Assembly (NCBI GenBank): GCA_002421825.1
Contig: DISR01000030.1
Location: 30,188-37,114 of the forward strand
From: Thiobacillus sp. UBA6205
GTDB lineage: Bacteria > Pseudomonadota > Gammaproteobacteria > Burkholderiales > Thiobacillaceae
Length of the DNA stretch: 6,927 nt
Reading direction: 5' to 3'
Part shown: positions 1 through 5,533 of the stretch, one piece after another
Position numbering within the stretch: the stretch's first letter is position 1
How the letters are laid out: each line of letters starts with the position of its first letter
Position numbers and translations under genes: made by a program
Notes under the pieces: model-generated
The model's database searches: none
Told to the model about the DNA's origin: nothing
The model's input: only the letters and a program-made list of their open reading frames with translations

Positions 1-28
1 CCAGCGGTCGTTCCAGCGGTCGTTCCAG
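1..28. repeat. 12-base tandem repeat coding WNDR
   Basis: The unit CCAGCGGTCGTT occurs 2.3 times in a row and encodes W-N-D-R on the minus strand. It touches the window edge, so the full copy number is unknown. A 14-base piece of it (CGTTCCAGCGGTCG, 9-22) recurs at 586-599 inside the neighbouring glycine-zipper gene, in the same reading frame sense (D-R-W-N-D). Confidence 0.8.
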
Positions 29-321
29 TCGTGCCGGTAATGGTGCCTGTACTTGTGATGGTGGACGTGATGGACGACGGGGCGCGGCACCCAGATGACG
101 TGTCCGGGTCGGCGGTGGCTGTGTGTCCAGTAATGCTGCCCGCCCACTTCGTACATGATGCGGAAGCCGTCATGATGGCGGCCGCTGCCGAACGAGATGG
201 AAAAGTGGGGTTCGACCGTGACGACACGGCCGTAGACGTAGTCGCCGGCCATCGCGCCGGTCGAGGCGGCAAGCAAGGCAACGGCGCCCAGGATCTTGGG
301 TAACAGGCTTTTGCGTAACAT
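1..321 (-). CDS. His/Trp-rich exported protein, C-terminus cut by window edge
   Basis: This frame is open from an ATG at 321 to the window edge (107 codons, no stop). The start is well supported: AAAGGAGA lies 6 bases upstream (328-335). Residues 1-25 form a signal peptide (Lys/Arg start, hydrophobic core, cleavage near AMA-GD), so the protein should be periplasmic or surface exposed. The mature part begins GDYVYGRVVTVEP, continues with a segment around GFRIMYEVGGQHYW, and ends in a His-rich stretch followed by WNDR repeats (DWNDRWNDRW). The central segment resembles the C-terminal region of the neighbouring glycine-zipper protein (YDVTYRYNGRNFSTRLPYDPG), and both proteins carry W-N-D/E-R motifs, so the two may be distant relatives. 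It lies 34 bases after that gene and is probably the third gene of its operon. I do not recognise a named family and no function can be given. Total length is unknown. Confidence 0.85.
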   Translation of the reverse strand, partial: MLRKSLLPKILGAVALLAASTGAMAGDYVYGRVVTVEPHFSISFGSGRHHDGFRIMYEVGGQHYWTHSHRRPGHVIWVPRPVVHHVHHHKYRHHYRHDWNDRWNDRW

Positions 322-327
322 GGCGGT

Positions 328-335
328 TCTCCTTT
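328..335 (-). promoter_or_regulatory. Shine-Dalgarno site of the His/Trp-rich protein
   Basis: AAAGGAGA on the minus strand lies 6 bases before the ATG at 321. It decides the start of a gene that is only partly inside the window. Confidence 0.75.
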
Positions 336-355
336 AAACGGATGCTCCCTTTTGC

Positions 356-922
356 TTACCAGCGGCTGCGGCTTTCGTTCCAGCGGCCGCCGCGCGATTG
401 GTCAGCCACGCTGAAGCTCACATTCAGGCTCAGCCACTCGCCCGGGTCGTAGGGCAGGCGGGTAGAGAAGTTCCTGCCGTTGTAGCGGTAGGTCACGTCG
501 TAGCCGACGATCTCCTGGCGGTAGTTGTCGGTCACCCGGCAGCGTTCGACCGGGCGTTCCTCGTAGGCATGGCTGTCGCCGCGATCGTTCCAGCGGTCGC
601 CCACCACCGCGCCGGTGGCGGCACCGACGGCGGCGGCGGCGACCTTGCCGCTGCCCTTGCCGACGGTGGAGCCGACCAGGCCGCCCACCACCGCGCCGAG
701 GATGGCGCCGCCGGTGTTGTTGCCGTTGCGATAGGTCTCGCGGCTTTCGTATTCGGTCCAGCACTCGCGGCGGGGTTCGTTGACCTGCTCGTAGACCGGC
801 GTCGAGGACACCACCTTGGCGCGGTCGCGGAACTCATGGCCGTAATCGGCCATCGCCACGCCGGAAGACAGCGCCAGCACGGCAGCAAGGCCGGCGATCA
901 GGGGTTTGGTACGGGTTTGCAT
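356..922 (-). CDS. Glycine-zipper 2TM exported envelope protein
   Basis: A 188-residue protein with a signal peptide (residues 1-25, cleavage after AMA) and, at residues 70-108, a Gly/Ala-rich block with repeated GxxxG spacing (GGAILGAVVGGLVGSTVG, then a second AAAAVGAATGAVVG stretch). This is the pattern of the glycine-zipper 2TM family (Rick_17kDa_Anti-like) of surface antigens and outer-membrane-associated proteins. Two cysteines (54 and 128) flank the zipper and could form a disulfide in the periplasm. There is no lipobox cysteine after the signal peptide. The C-terminal part (about 125-175) is a beta-rich segment with YDVTYRYNGRNF, and the protein ends in RWNESRSRW. AAGAGGAG at 930-937 lies 7 bases before the ATG and supports the start. 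It is the middle gene of three exported-protein genes. The family is clear; the cellular role is not. Confidence 0.88.
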   Translation of the reverse strand: MQTRTKPLIAGLAAVLALSSGVAMADYGHEFRDRAKVVSSTPVYEQVNEPRRECWTEYESRETYRNGNNTGGAILGAVVGGLVGSTVGKGSGKVAAAAVGAATGAVVGDRWNDRGDSHAYEERPVERCRVTDNYRQEIVGYDVTYRYNGRNFSTRLPYDPGEWLSLNVSFSVADQSRGGRWNESRSRW

Positions 923-959
923 GGTCAGGCTCCTCTTGTTGATTCAATGTCCGCGAAAC

Positions 960-1256
960 TTAACGACGTCCGCGGTCGTCCTGTCCCGGGTGGGGGTTGC
1001 GGCGCTCGTAGCCGTAGCCGTAGCCGCGCTCGCGTTCATGTTCCTCGGCCTTGCGCTCGCCTTTCCTCTGCTGCTGGCGATTGGCCTTGCGCATCTCGCG
1101 GTCTTCGCGCTTGCCGAACTCGCGCTCTCCGCGCTCGTTCTGGACGGAGAACTCGTAAAAGTCCCTGTCCATGAAGCGCGGGCCGGCCGCCGCCTGCCCC
1201 GACCAAACCAGTCCGGCCAGGCTTGCGATCAACACAGCAGAAAAACGTGCGTTCAT
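960..1256 (-). CDS. Small, highly charged exported protein
   Basis: A 98-residue protein. The frame is open up to 1325, but the ATG at 1256 is the better start: AAAGGAGAG lies just upstream and the protein then begins with a normal signal peptide (MNARFSAVLIASLAGLVWSG, cleavage near AAA-G at residue 24). The mature part starts GPRFMDRDFYEFSVQNERGE and is then almost entirely Arg, Glu, Lys, Asp and Gln (about residues 45-80), ending in a GYGYGYERR patch and a polar tail. It is therefore probably periplasmic and largely helical or disordered. I do not recognise a family. It is the first gene of the minus-strand group, 37 bases before the glycine-zipper gene, and its upstream region is shared with ompR, so OmpR is a candidate regulator. 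Confidence 0.78.
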   Translation of the reverse strand: MNARFSAVLIASLAGLVWSGQAAAGPRFMDRDFYEFSVQNERGEREFGKREDREMRKANRQQQRKGERKAEEHERERGYGYGYERRNPHPGQDDRGRR

Positions 1257-1260
1257 GTAT

Positions 1261-1269
1261 CTCTCCTTT
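1261..1269 (-). promoter_or_regulatory. Shine-Dalgarno site fixing the 1256 start
   Basis: The minus strand reads AAAGGAGAG just before the ATG at 1256. It argues against the longer open frame starting at 1325, which would put a charged stretch in front of the signal peptide. Confidence 0.75.
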
Positions 1270-1326
1270 TGGGGAAGACGTTGCCGCCTTCCACGCTTCG
1301 CAGTATGGGTGGGAGTCGTAACCATG

Positions 1327-1343
1327 CGGTTTCCCGCAAACCG
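1327..1343. repeat. Short inverted repeat in the divergent gap
   Basis: CGGTTT (1327-1332) and AAACCG (1338-1343) are perfect complements around a 5-base loop CCCGC. On the minus strand this could form a small hairpin in the leader of the exported-protein operon or serve as a regulator site. A 6-base stem is not strong evidence. Confidence 0.3.
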
Positions 1344-1347
1344 GATT

Positions 1348-1364
1348 TTGTAACAAGTTGTAAC
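1348..1364. promoter_or_regulatory. Tandem TTGTAAC repeat, candidate OmpR operator
   Basis: TTGTAAC occurs at 1348-1354 and again at 1358-1364, start to start exactly 10 bases, so both copies face the same side of the helix. OmpR/PhoB-type winged-helix regulators bind tandem half-sites with this phasing, and GTTACA-like half-sites (the same motif on the other strand) are known for some members. The site lies about 44-60 bases before the predicted ompR transcript start, next to the -35 element, an activating position. It lies about 90-110 bases before the start codon of the divergent minus-strand operon. Binding by the neighbouring OmpR is inferred. Confidence 0.5.
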
Positions 1365-1371
1365 GCCGGGA

Positions 1372-1408
1372 TTATCAGCGTCGACCGTGGGCTGATATAT
1401 TGGCCCCC
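1372..1408 (+). promoter_or_regulatory. Predicted ompR promoter, probably leaderless
   Basis: TATATT at 1396-1401 matches the sigma-70 -10 consensus at 5 of 6 positions and is preceded by TGA, giving an extended -10 (TGN). TTATCA at 1372-1377, 18 bases upstream, matches the -35 consensus at 4 of 6. Transcription would start near 1407-1409, which is the ATG of ompR at 1409. There is no Shine-Dalgarno sequence before that ATG, only GGCCCCC, which fits a leaderless message. Confidence 0.5.
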
Positions 1409-2125
1409 ATGAGCGAAAACACCCCCCTGATCTACGTGGTCGACGACGACGCCGGCATTCGCGATTCGCTGGCCGAATACCTGGCCGGCCAGGGCTTCGA
1501 GGTCGCCTGCGCCGACGGCGGCACGGCGCTGGATGGGCTGCTGGAAAAGGCCCGTCCCGCCCTGCTGGTGCTGGACCTGATGATGCCCGGCGAAGACGGC
1601 CTCTCCATTGCGCGCAGGCTCAAGGGCCAGGCGGGTGCGCCGCCCATCATCATGCTTTCTGCCAAGGGCGAGGACATCGACCGCATTGTCGGCCTCGAAG
1701 TCGGCGCCGACGATTACCTGCCCAAGCCCTTCAATCCGCGCGAACTGCTCGCGCGCATCCGCGCCGTCATGCGGCGCGGCGCGGCGACACCGGCTGCAGC
1801 CGACGAACCGCTCAGGGTGTTCGAATTCGGCCCCTTCACGGCCAACCTGGACGCCCGCTCGCTCAGCCGCGGCGACGAGGAAATCGAACTCACCAGCGGC
1901 GAATTCAGCCTGCTGGAAATCTTCGTCGCCCACCCCAACCGCGCGCTGTCGCGCGACTGGCTCATGGACCAGCTGCGCGGCTTCGAACGCGACCCCTTCG
2001 ACCGCAGCATCGACGTGCGCGTCAACCGCCTGCGCAAAAAGATCGAGGACGACCCCGCCAATCCGCGCTACATCAAGACGGTGTGGGGGCAGGGGTATCT
2101 GTTTGTGCCGCAGGGAAAGGCCTGA
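1409..2125 (+). CDS. ompR: OmpR-family response regulator
   Basis: A 238-residue DNA-binding response regulator of the two-component pathway that, in enteric bacteria, adjusts envelope gene expression. The receiver domain (residues about 5-122) has the acidic pair D12-D13, phosphoacceptor D56 (LVLDLMMPGEDGL), S84 and K106 of the conserved KPF motif. The C-terminal winged helix (about 138-235) includes LTSGEFSLLEIFVAHPNRALSRDWL and ends TVWGQGYLFVP. Stretches such as AKGEDIDRIVGLEVGADDY and the KPFNPRELLARIRAV block closely match E. coli OmpR as I know it, and length (239 in E. coli) agrees. The frame is open to a TTG at 1400, but the ATG at 1409 gives the usual N-terminus. envZ follows after 9 bases. 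The upstream tandem TTGTAAC repeat suggests self-regulation. Confidence 0.95.
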   Translation: MSENTPLIYVVDDDAGIRDSLAEYLAGQGFEVACADGGTALDGLLEKARPALLVLDLMMPGEDGLSIARRLKGQAGAPPIIMLSAKGEDIDRIVGLEVGADDYLPKPFNPRELLARIRAVMRRGAATPAAADEPLRVFEFGPFTANLDARSLSRGDEEIELTSGEFSLLEIFVAHPNRALSRDWLMDQLRGFERDPFDRSIDVRVNRLRKKIEDDPANPRYIKTVWGQGYLFVPQGKA

Positions 2126-2134
2126 CCGGCCCCC

Positions 2135-3451
2135 ATGATCCGCTCCCTCTTCGCCCGCACCGCGCTGATCCTGGCCGTGGTGTTCCTGCTGTTCCAGGCC
2201 ATGGCCACGCTGGTGGTGTATCGCACCGTGGTCAAGCCGGTGGCGGTGCGGTCGGCGGATGATTTGGCCGGCCTGATCGTGTTGTCGGCGCAGACCTGGG
2301 TGGAGTTGCCGCCGGAGGTACGGCCGGCGTTCGAGCGTGAACTGGCCCAACGCCACGGGTTGCGGCTGCAGGCGGCATCTGGCGCCATCAGGCCGCCCGC
2401 GGCGCAATTTCCCTTCAGGCAGGAAATCGAGCAGGCGCTGTCCAAACGCTTGGATACGAAAATCCTGCTGGAAGGCGGCAAAGAAAGCGGCACGGCCTGG
2501 GTGGTGATGGCCATCGGCGGCAGGCAATTGCAGGCGGGATTCTTCCCCGATCGCTACGCGGTGCGGCCGCCGCTCGCTGCGGTGACACTGGTTTCGCTCG
2601 GGACTTTCCTGGTTTTGCTCACGGCCCTGCTCCTGGTCAGGCGCATCATCGTGCCGCTGGCACGCGCATCGCGTGCGGCGGGCGTGGTGGGCAAGGGCGG
2701 CATGCCCGAGCCCTTGCCGGAAACCGGACCGCAGGAACTGGCCGACCTGGCGCGCCGCTTCAACCAGATGGCGCGCGAGGTGCAGCAACTGCTGGAAAAC
2801 CGCACCACCCTGCTGGGCGGCATTTCGCACGACCTGCGCACGCCCTTGACGCGCCTGCAGTTGAACCTCGAACTGCTGCGCGAGAAATTCGACCCGGCAA
2901 AACTTGACCGCATGCAGAAGGACCTGGCCGAGATGAACGCCATGATCGGCGGTTATCTCGAACTCGCGCGCAGCACCCAGCCGGAAATGGCGCAGGAAGT
3001 CGACCTCGACGGGTTGCTGAAGAAACTGGCCGAGAAGCATGGCGCGAATTATCAATCCAGCGGCGTTTGCCGTTTTCGCGCCGGGCCGGCTGCGTTGACA
3101 CGCGTCCTCGACAACCTGCTGCAGAACGCCCATCGCTACGGCGCGGGCGAGGCCGCGCCGGAACTGCACCTGACATGCGGGACGAAGCACGTGGAAATCG
3201 CGGTGCTGGATTCCGGCCCCGGCATCCCGGAGGCCGAACTGGAAAAAGTGCTGCGCCCCTTCTACCGCCTGGAAGCCTCGCGCGCCGCCGCCACCGGTGG
3301 CACCGGCCTGGGCCTGGCCATCGTCAAGCAACTGGCCGAGATCAACGGCTGGGAAATCAGGCTGCGCAACCGCGCCGAAGGCGGGCTCGAAGCCAGACTC
3401 ATTCTTGCTGCAGATTTCAACCCGCCTGACCGCCCAAGCCGGAAACCTTGA
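2135..3451 (+). CDS. envZ: EnvZ-like sensor histidine kinase
   Basis: A 438-residue inner-membrane sensor kinase, close in size to EnvZ (450), and the likely partner that phosphorylates and dephosphorylates OmpR. Layout: transmembrane segment 1 at residues 9-29, periplasmic domain about 30-146, transmembrane segment 2 at 147-168, HAMP from about 169 (with P174) to 222, then the H-box GGISHDLRTPLTRLQLNLEL with phosphorylated H232. The ATP-binding domain has an N-box (N327, N331 in DNLLQNAHRYG), G1 box DSGPGI at 359-364 and G2 box GGTGLGLAIV from 388. All catalytic motifs are intact. It starts 9 bases after the ompR stop with no good Shine-Dalgarno site, so translation is probably coupled to ompR. 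The periplasmic domain is not obviously like that of enteric EnvZ, so the sensed signal may differ. Composition becomes AT-richer right after its stop. Confidence 0.9.
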   Translation: MIRSLFARTALILAVVFLLFQAMATLVVYRTVVKPVAVRSADDLAGLIVLSAQTWVELPPEVRPAFERELAQRHGLRLQAASGAIRPPAAQFPFRQEIEQALSKRLDTKILLEGGKESGTAWVVMAIGGRQLQAGFFPDRYAVRPPLAAVTLVSLGTFLVLLTALLLVRRIIVPLARASRAAGVVGKGGMPEPLPETGPQELADLARRFNQMAREVQQLLENRTTLLGGISHDLRTPLTRLQLNLELLREKFDPAKLDRMQKDLAEMNAMIGGYLELARSTQPEMAQEVDLDGLLKKLAEKHGANYQSSGVCRFRAGPAALTRVLDNLLQNAHRYGAGEAAPELHLTCGTKHVEIAVLDSGPGIPEAELEKVLRPFYRLEASRAAATGGTGLGLAIVKQLAEINGWEIRLRNRAEGGLEARLILAADFNPPDRPSRKP

Positions 3452-3523
3452 CTACCTGAACGGCTTGCACTGGTATGACCGCTTTCGAGATATCGATTGC
3501 TGGTGTGCTATGCCCTATGTAGG

Positions 3524-3573
3524 CCAGAAGCGGAAGTACAGGCTGAGTGGTCTGAGCGTCTTTTGCTCGGCCT
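3524..3573 (+). repeat. Left copy of the long inverted repeat
   Basis: These 50 bases recur as the reverse complement at 6333-6382 with one mismatch: the first 42 are identical, then C here against T there at 3566, then 7 more identical. The repeat starts CCAGAAGCGG and ends TCGGCCT. A weaker gap-free match continues inward to about 3628, with AAGCGG at 3528-3533 and again at 3620-3625, 92 bases apart. The same 92-base spacing is seen in the right copy. Together the copies bracket the lipoprotein operon. Confidence 0.95.
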
Positions 3574-3582
3574 AAGCGGCCG
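3568..3582. repeat. Small hairpin CGGCC/GGCCG
   Basis: CGGCC (3568-3572) and GGCCG (3578-3582) are complementary around TAAGC. It overlaps the end of the left repeat. It could end transcription from envZ, but no T-run follows, so a terminator call is not justified. Confidence 0.35.
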
Positions 3583-3590
3583 TGCTGATC

Positions 3591-3616
3591 GCCGATTCTC
3601 TACGACTGCAATCGGC
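3591..3616. repeat. Inverted repeat GCCGATT/AATCGGC
   Basis: A perfect 7-base stem (3591-3597 and 3610-3616) with a 12-base loop. It is followed directly by CAGAAGCGGAC, so that the 13-base GGCCAGAAGCGGA at 3614-3626 repeats the one at 3522-3534 exactly. It looks like part of the same repeat family as the 50-base inverted repeat. Confidence 0.5.
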
Positions 3617-3823
3617 CAGAAGCGGACCTAATAGCTTGCTTATTTGATTGTCTTCTTACCATCCAGCAGTGGTCATTCAAAATGAGTGAAATCGGGTTTC
3701 CCGTGAGATACTGTAGCGACGAGAAAGTCTTCGCCAATCGCCTGTAATAAACAGAACTATGATGACGGCAAGATGATCTCAACTTAATTATTAAAAGAAA
3801 ACCAATTCAACGGGAGGCACAAC

Positions 3824-4831
3824 ATGCCTGAGGTAATATCAAAGGGGAAACTCTGCCATTTGGCCAATCCATTCCTTATAAGCCTTTTGGTCTGGTTGTC
3901 GGGATGTGCGATACAAACACCACCGATTGAACAGAAAGAGGCCCCACAGTCGTCAGCCACGCAAAAAGCTGCCCAGCAGGCTGTTACTTCACAAGCCCCC
4001 GCAACGCCCACTTTAAAAAGAAAGATTGCTTTAGGGCGTATCACTAACGAAACGAATTATGGCCAATCACTCTTGCGTGATCGCCACGATGACCCTCTAG
4101 GCAAACAGGTCACGGATCTGATGAGCAAGGCACTTACAGAATCTGGTGCCTATCTAGTCTTTGAACGGCCGGACATTGGCCGCATACAAGCAGAGGGCAG
4201 CCTTACCGGTACCAACCTCAATCTGATCGGGGTCGATGCCCTTATCATCGGATCCCTCACAGAATTCGGCCGCAAAACCTTGGGCGAAACAGGTTTCGCG
4301 TCATCCAGCAAGCGCCAGGTTGCCTTTGCCAAAGTTGATGTGCGAGTCGTTGATGTAAATACAGGGCATGTATTTTTTGCCACATCAGGTGCAGGTGAAG
4401 CATCAACAGAAACTGCGTCAACCTTCGGATTTGGCTCACAGGCTGGGTACGATGGCACGCTAAACGACGCTGCAATCAGGCAGGCCGTTGCTGGTGCTGT
4501 AAGCAGATTAACGGTGGAGATGAGTTCGCGCCCATGGCAGACCTACATATTAAAGGCTGACGGGAATCGTGTTTTCTTGGGCGGTGGCAAGAGCCAAGGT
4601 ATTAAACCCGGGATGCAGTTCGCTGTCCAAACCCAGGGGGAGCAAGTGAAATCGCCTCAAACAGGTGCATTGATCACTTTGCCTGGCCAAGTGATTGCTC
4701 AACTACGAATTGATAGTCTATTTGGCGACAGCGAGCTCAATGAAGGGTCCGTCGCTTCCGTCACCTCGGGGTCCCTTGCAGGGTATAAACCAGAACAGCT
4801 ACTAATCCGTTACGAGGGGGCCACGCAATGA
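3824..4831 (+). CDS. CsgG-family outer-membrane lipoprotein
   Basis: A 335-residue lipoprotein, first gene of the four-gene operon. GGGAGG lies 6 bases before the ATG. The lipobox LSGC puts the lipidated cysteine at 28; the next residue is Ala, not Asp, so outer-membrane sorting is expected. Residues 29-66 are a Gln/Ala/Pro-rich linker. Residues about 68-235 match the CsgG fold (RKIALGRITNETN, SGAYLVFERPDI, VDALIIGSLTEF, VDVRVVDVNTGHVFF). In curli systems CsgG forms the outer-membrane export pore. Here the two regions corresponding to the CsgG pore hairpins look shorter, and a C-terminal domain (about 238-332, NRVFLGGGKSQGIKPGMQF) resembles the FlgT C-terminal type of domain. No csgA, csgB, csgE or csgF is nearby, so this is not a curli operon. 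Its stop overlaps the next start (ATGA). A structural role in a lipoprotein complex is inferred. Confidence 0.88.
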   Translation: MPEVISKGKLCHLANPFLISLLVWLSGCAIQTPPIEQKEAPQSSATQKAAQQAVTSQAPATPTLKRKIALGRITNETNYGQSLLRDRHDDPLGKQVTDLMSKALTESGAYLVFERPDIGRIQAEGSLTGTNLNLIGVDALIIGSLTEFGRKTLGETGFASSSKRQVAFAKVDVRVVDVNTGHVFFATSGAGEASTETASTFGFGSQAGYDGTLNDAAIRQAVAGAVSRLTVEMSSRPWQTYILKADGNRVFLGGGKSQGIKPGMQFAVQTQGEQVKSPQTGALITLPGQVIAQLRIDSLFGDSELNEGSVASVTSGSLAGYKPEQLLIRYEGATQ

Positions 4832-5160
4832 AAAAGATGATGACAGCCATGATCATGGCGAGCGGCCTGCTTGGCGTGCTGCTTGTTGGGGGGTGTACCC
4901 AAATGCCCACAGAGAAACAAAGCATAACGGATATGCGTCCACAGATCTCTTTTAAGACAGTTGATGATCGGGTACGCAGCGCAAGAGTGGTTCTGGATGG
5001 GCTCGATATGGGGTCTATCGGGGAATACGTTGAGGGTTCAACTTCATTACGCATTCACCCTGGAACCCATATGCTAAGTGTTACCTTAGGGAATCAAGTT
5101 GTTCTTGAAGAAAAGTTTTATGCAGGTGATGGGACGAATCGCACCTTCATAGTTAAATAA
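4828..5160 (+). CDS. Small lipoprotein with PEGA-like fold
   Basis: A 110-residue lipoprotein. The signal peptide has a strong KK start, and the cysteine at 23 sits in VGGC, an acceptable lipobox; the following Thr points to the outer membrane. The region at about 50-109 (VVLDGLDMGSIGEYVEGSTS, then LRIHPGTHMLSVTLGN, then KFYAGDGTNRTFIV) has the V-x-x-DG...G...L-x-x-x-PG-x-H-x-x-x-V rhythm of PEGA-type beta domains, which often lie on surfaces or bind partners. I have no family name I can assign with certainty. The ATG overlaps the csgG-like stop by 4 bases, so the two are probably translated together, and the next gene begins 10 bases after its stop. This fixed position suggests a subunit of the same complex. 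Confidence 0.85.
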   Translation: MKKMMTAMIMASGLLGVLLVGGCTQMPTEKQSITDMRPQISFKTVDDRVRSARVVLDGLDMGSIGEYVEGSTSLRIHPGTHMLSVTLGNQVVLEEKFYAGDGTNRTFIVK

Positions 5161-5170
5161 GGAAATTAAA

Positions 5171-5533
5171 GTGCGTTTCTTACTAATACTGTCATCTGTG
5201 GTCGCTCTTGGAGGTTGTGCAACGCCTTCACTTTATGATTGGGGCAACTATGAGAAGGGGCTCTACGAAGGGTACAAAGACCCGACCAAAATAGAGGCAT
5301 TGCGCCTTGAATTGGAAGCACACATTGCCGAAATGGAAAAATCCGGAAAGAAAGTTGCTCCGGGTCTTTTTGCAGAATTGGGTACGCTATATCTCCAGTC
5401 TGGTTCGTCCGATAAGGCAATAGCCATGTACTCCCGTGAGCAGGATACATGGCCGGAAAGCAAGGGGCTGATGACTGCGATGATCAAGAACCTTGAGAGG
5501 CGTCAGCAGGTTCGGGAGGAGGTGGCAAAATGA
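5171..5533 (+). CDS. DUF4810 lipoprotein
   Basis: A 120-residue lipoprotein with a GTG start. AAGGA, which overlaps the upstream stop codon, lies 7 bases before it. The signal peptide is very short and ends in LGGC (Cys16). The mature part opens ATPSLYDWGNYEKGLYEGYKDP and continues with two or three amphipathic helices, including APGLFAELGTLYLQSGSSDKAIAMYSREQDTWPES, a tetratricopeptide-like helical pair. These features and the length fit the DUF4810 family, whose members are about 115-130 residues. A TPR-like hairpin suggests that it holds another protein, plausibly one of the neighbouring lipoproteins. Its stop overlaps the next ATG (ATGA). The biochemical function of the family is unknown to me. 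Confidence 0.87.
   Translation: MRFLLILSSVVALGGCATPSLYDWGNYEKGLYEGYKDPTKIEALRLELEAHIAEMEKSGKKVAPGLFAELGTLYLQSGSSDKAIAMYSREQDTWPESKGLMTAMIKNLERRQQVREEVAK

Larger units (their letters stand above)
3452..3823. other. Intergenic region before the lipoprotein operon, repeat-rich
   Basis: These 372 bases hold no credible gene; a 60-codon minus-strand frame here has no start signal or family features. GC content is far below that of envZ (45% by hand count over 3601-3660). The first half carries the left copy of the inverted repeat (3524-3573), two small hairpins and several AAGCGG-type motifs. The second half (3640-3810) is AT-rich and should hold the lipoprotein operon promoter, but no convincing -35/-10 pair is visible. 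The closest is TATGAT at 3758-3763, without a matching -35. No strong rho-independent terminator follows envZ. Confidence 0.6.

Noticed and set aside
398..1174. 258-codon plus-strand frame
   Set aside because: It lies antisense to the glycine-zipper and charged-protein genes, which have signal peptides and ribosome sites; its product is low-complexity Ala/Val/Gly/Arg.
1257..1325. N-terminal extension of the charged exported protein to 1325
   Set aside because: The extension would add an Arg/Lys/Gln-rich stretch before the signal peptide. The ATG at 1256 has a strong ribosome site.
1253..3331. 692-codon open frame on the minus strand
   Set aside because: It lies antisense across ompR and envZ, whose motifs are unmistakable. 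Long antisense frames are common in high-GC DNA, and its Gln/His/Arg-rich product has no family features.
3568..3582. Rho-independent terminator after envZ
   Set aside because: The stem is only 5 bases, there is no following T-run, and it sits more than 100 bases after the stop within the repeat.
3600..3782. 60-codon minus-strand frame upstream of the lipoprotein operon
   Set aside because: It has no ribosome site or recognisable features and lies in the expected promoter region.
3735..3794. Sigma-70 promoter for the lipoprotein operon
   Set aside because: TATGAT at 3758 and AT-rich words near 3784-3794 resemble -10 elements, but none has an acceptable -35 at 16-18 bases, so no call was made.
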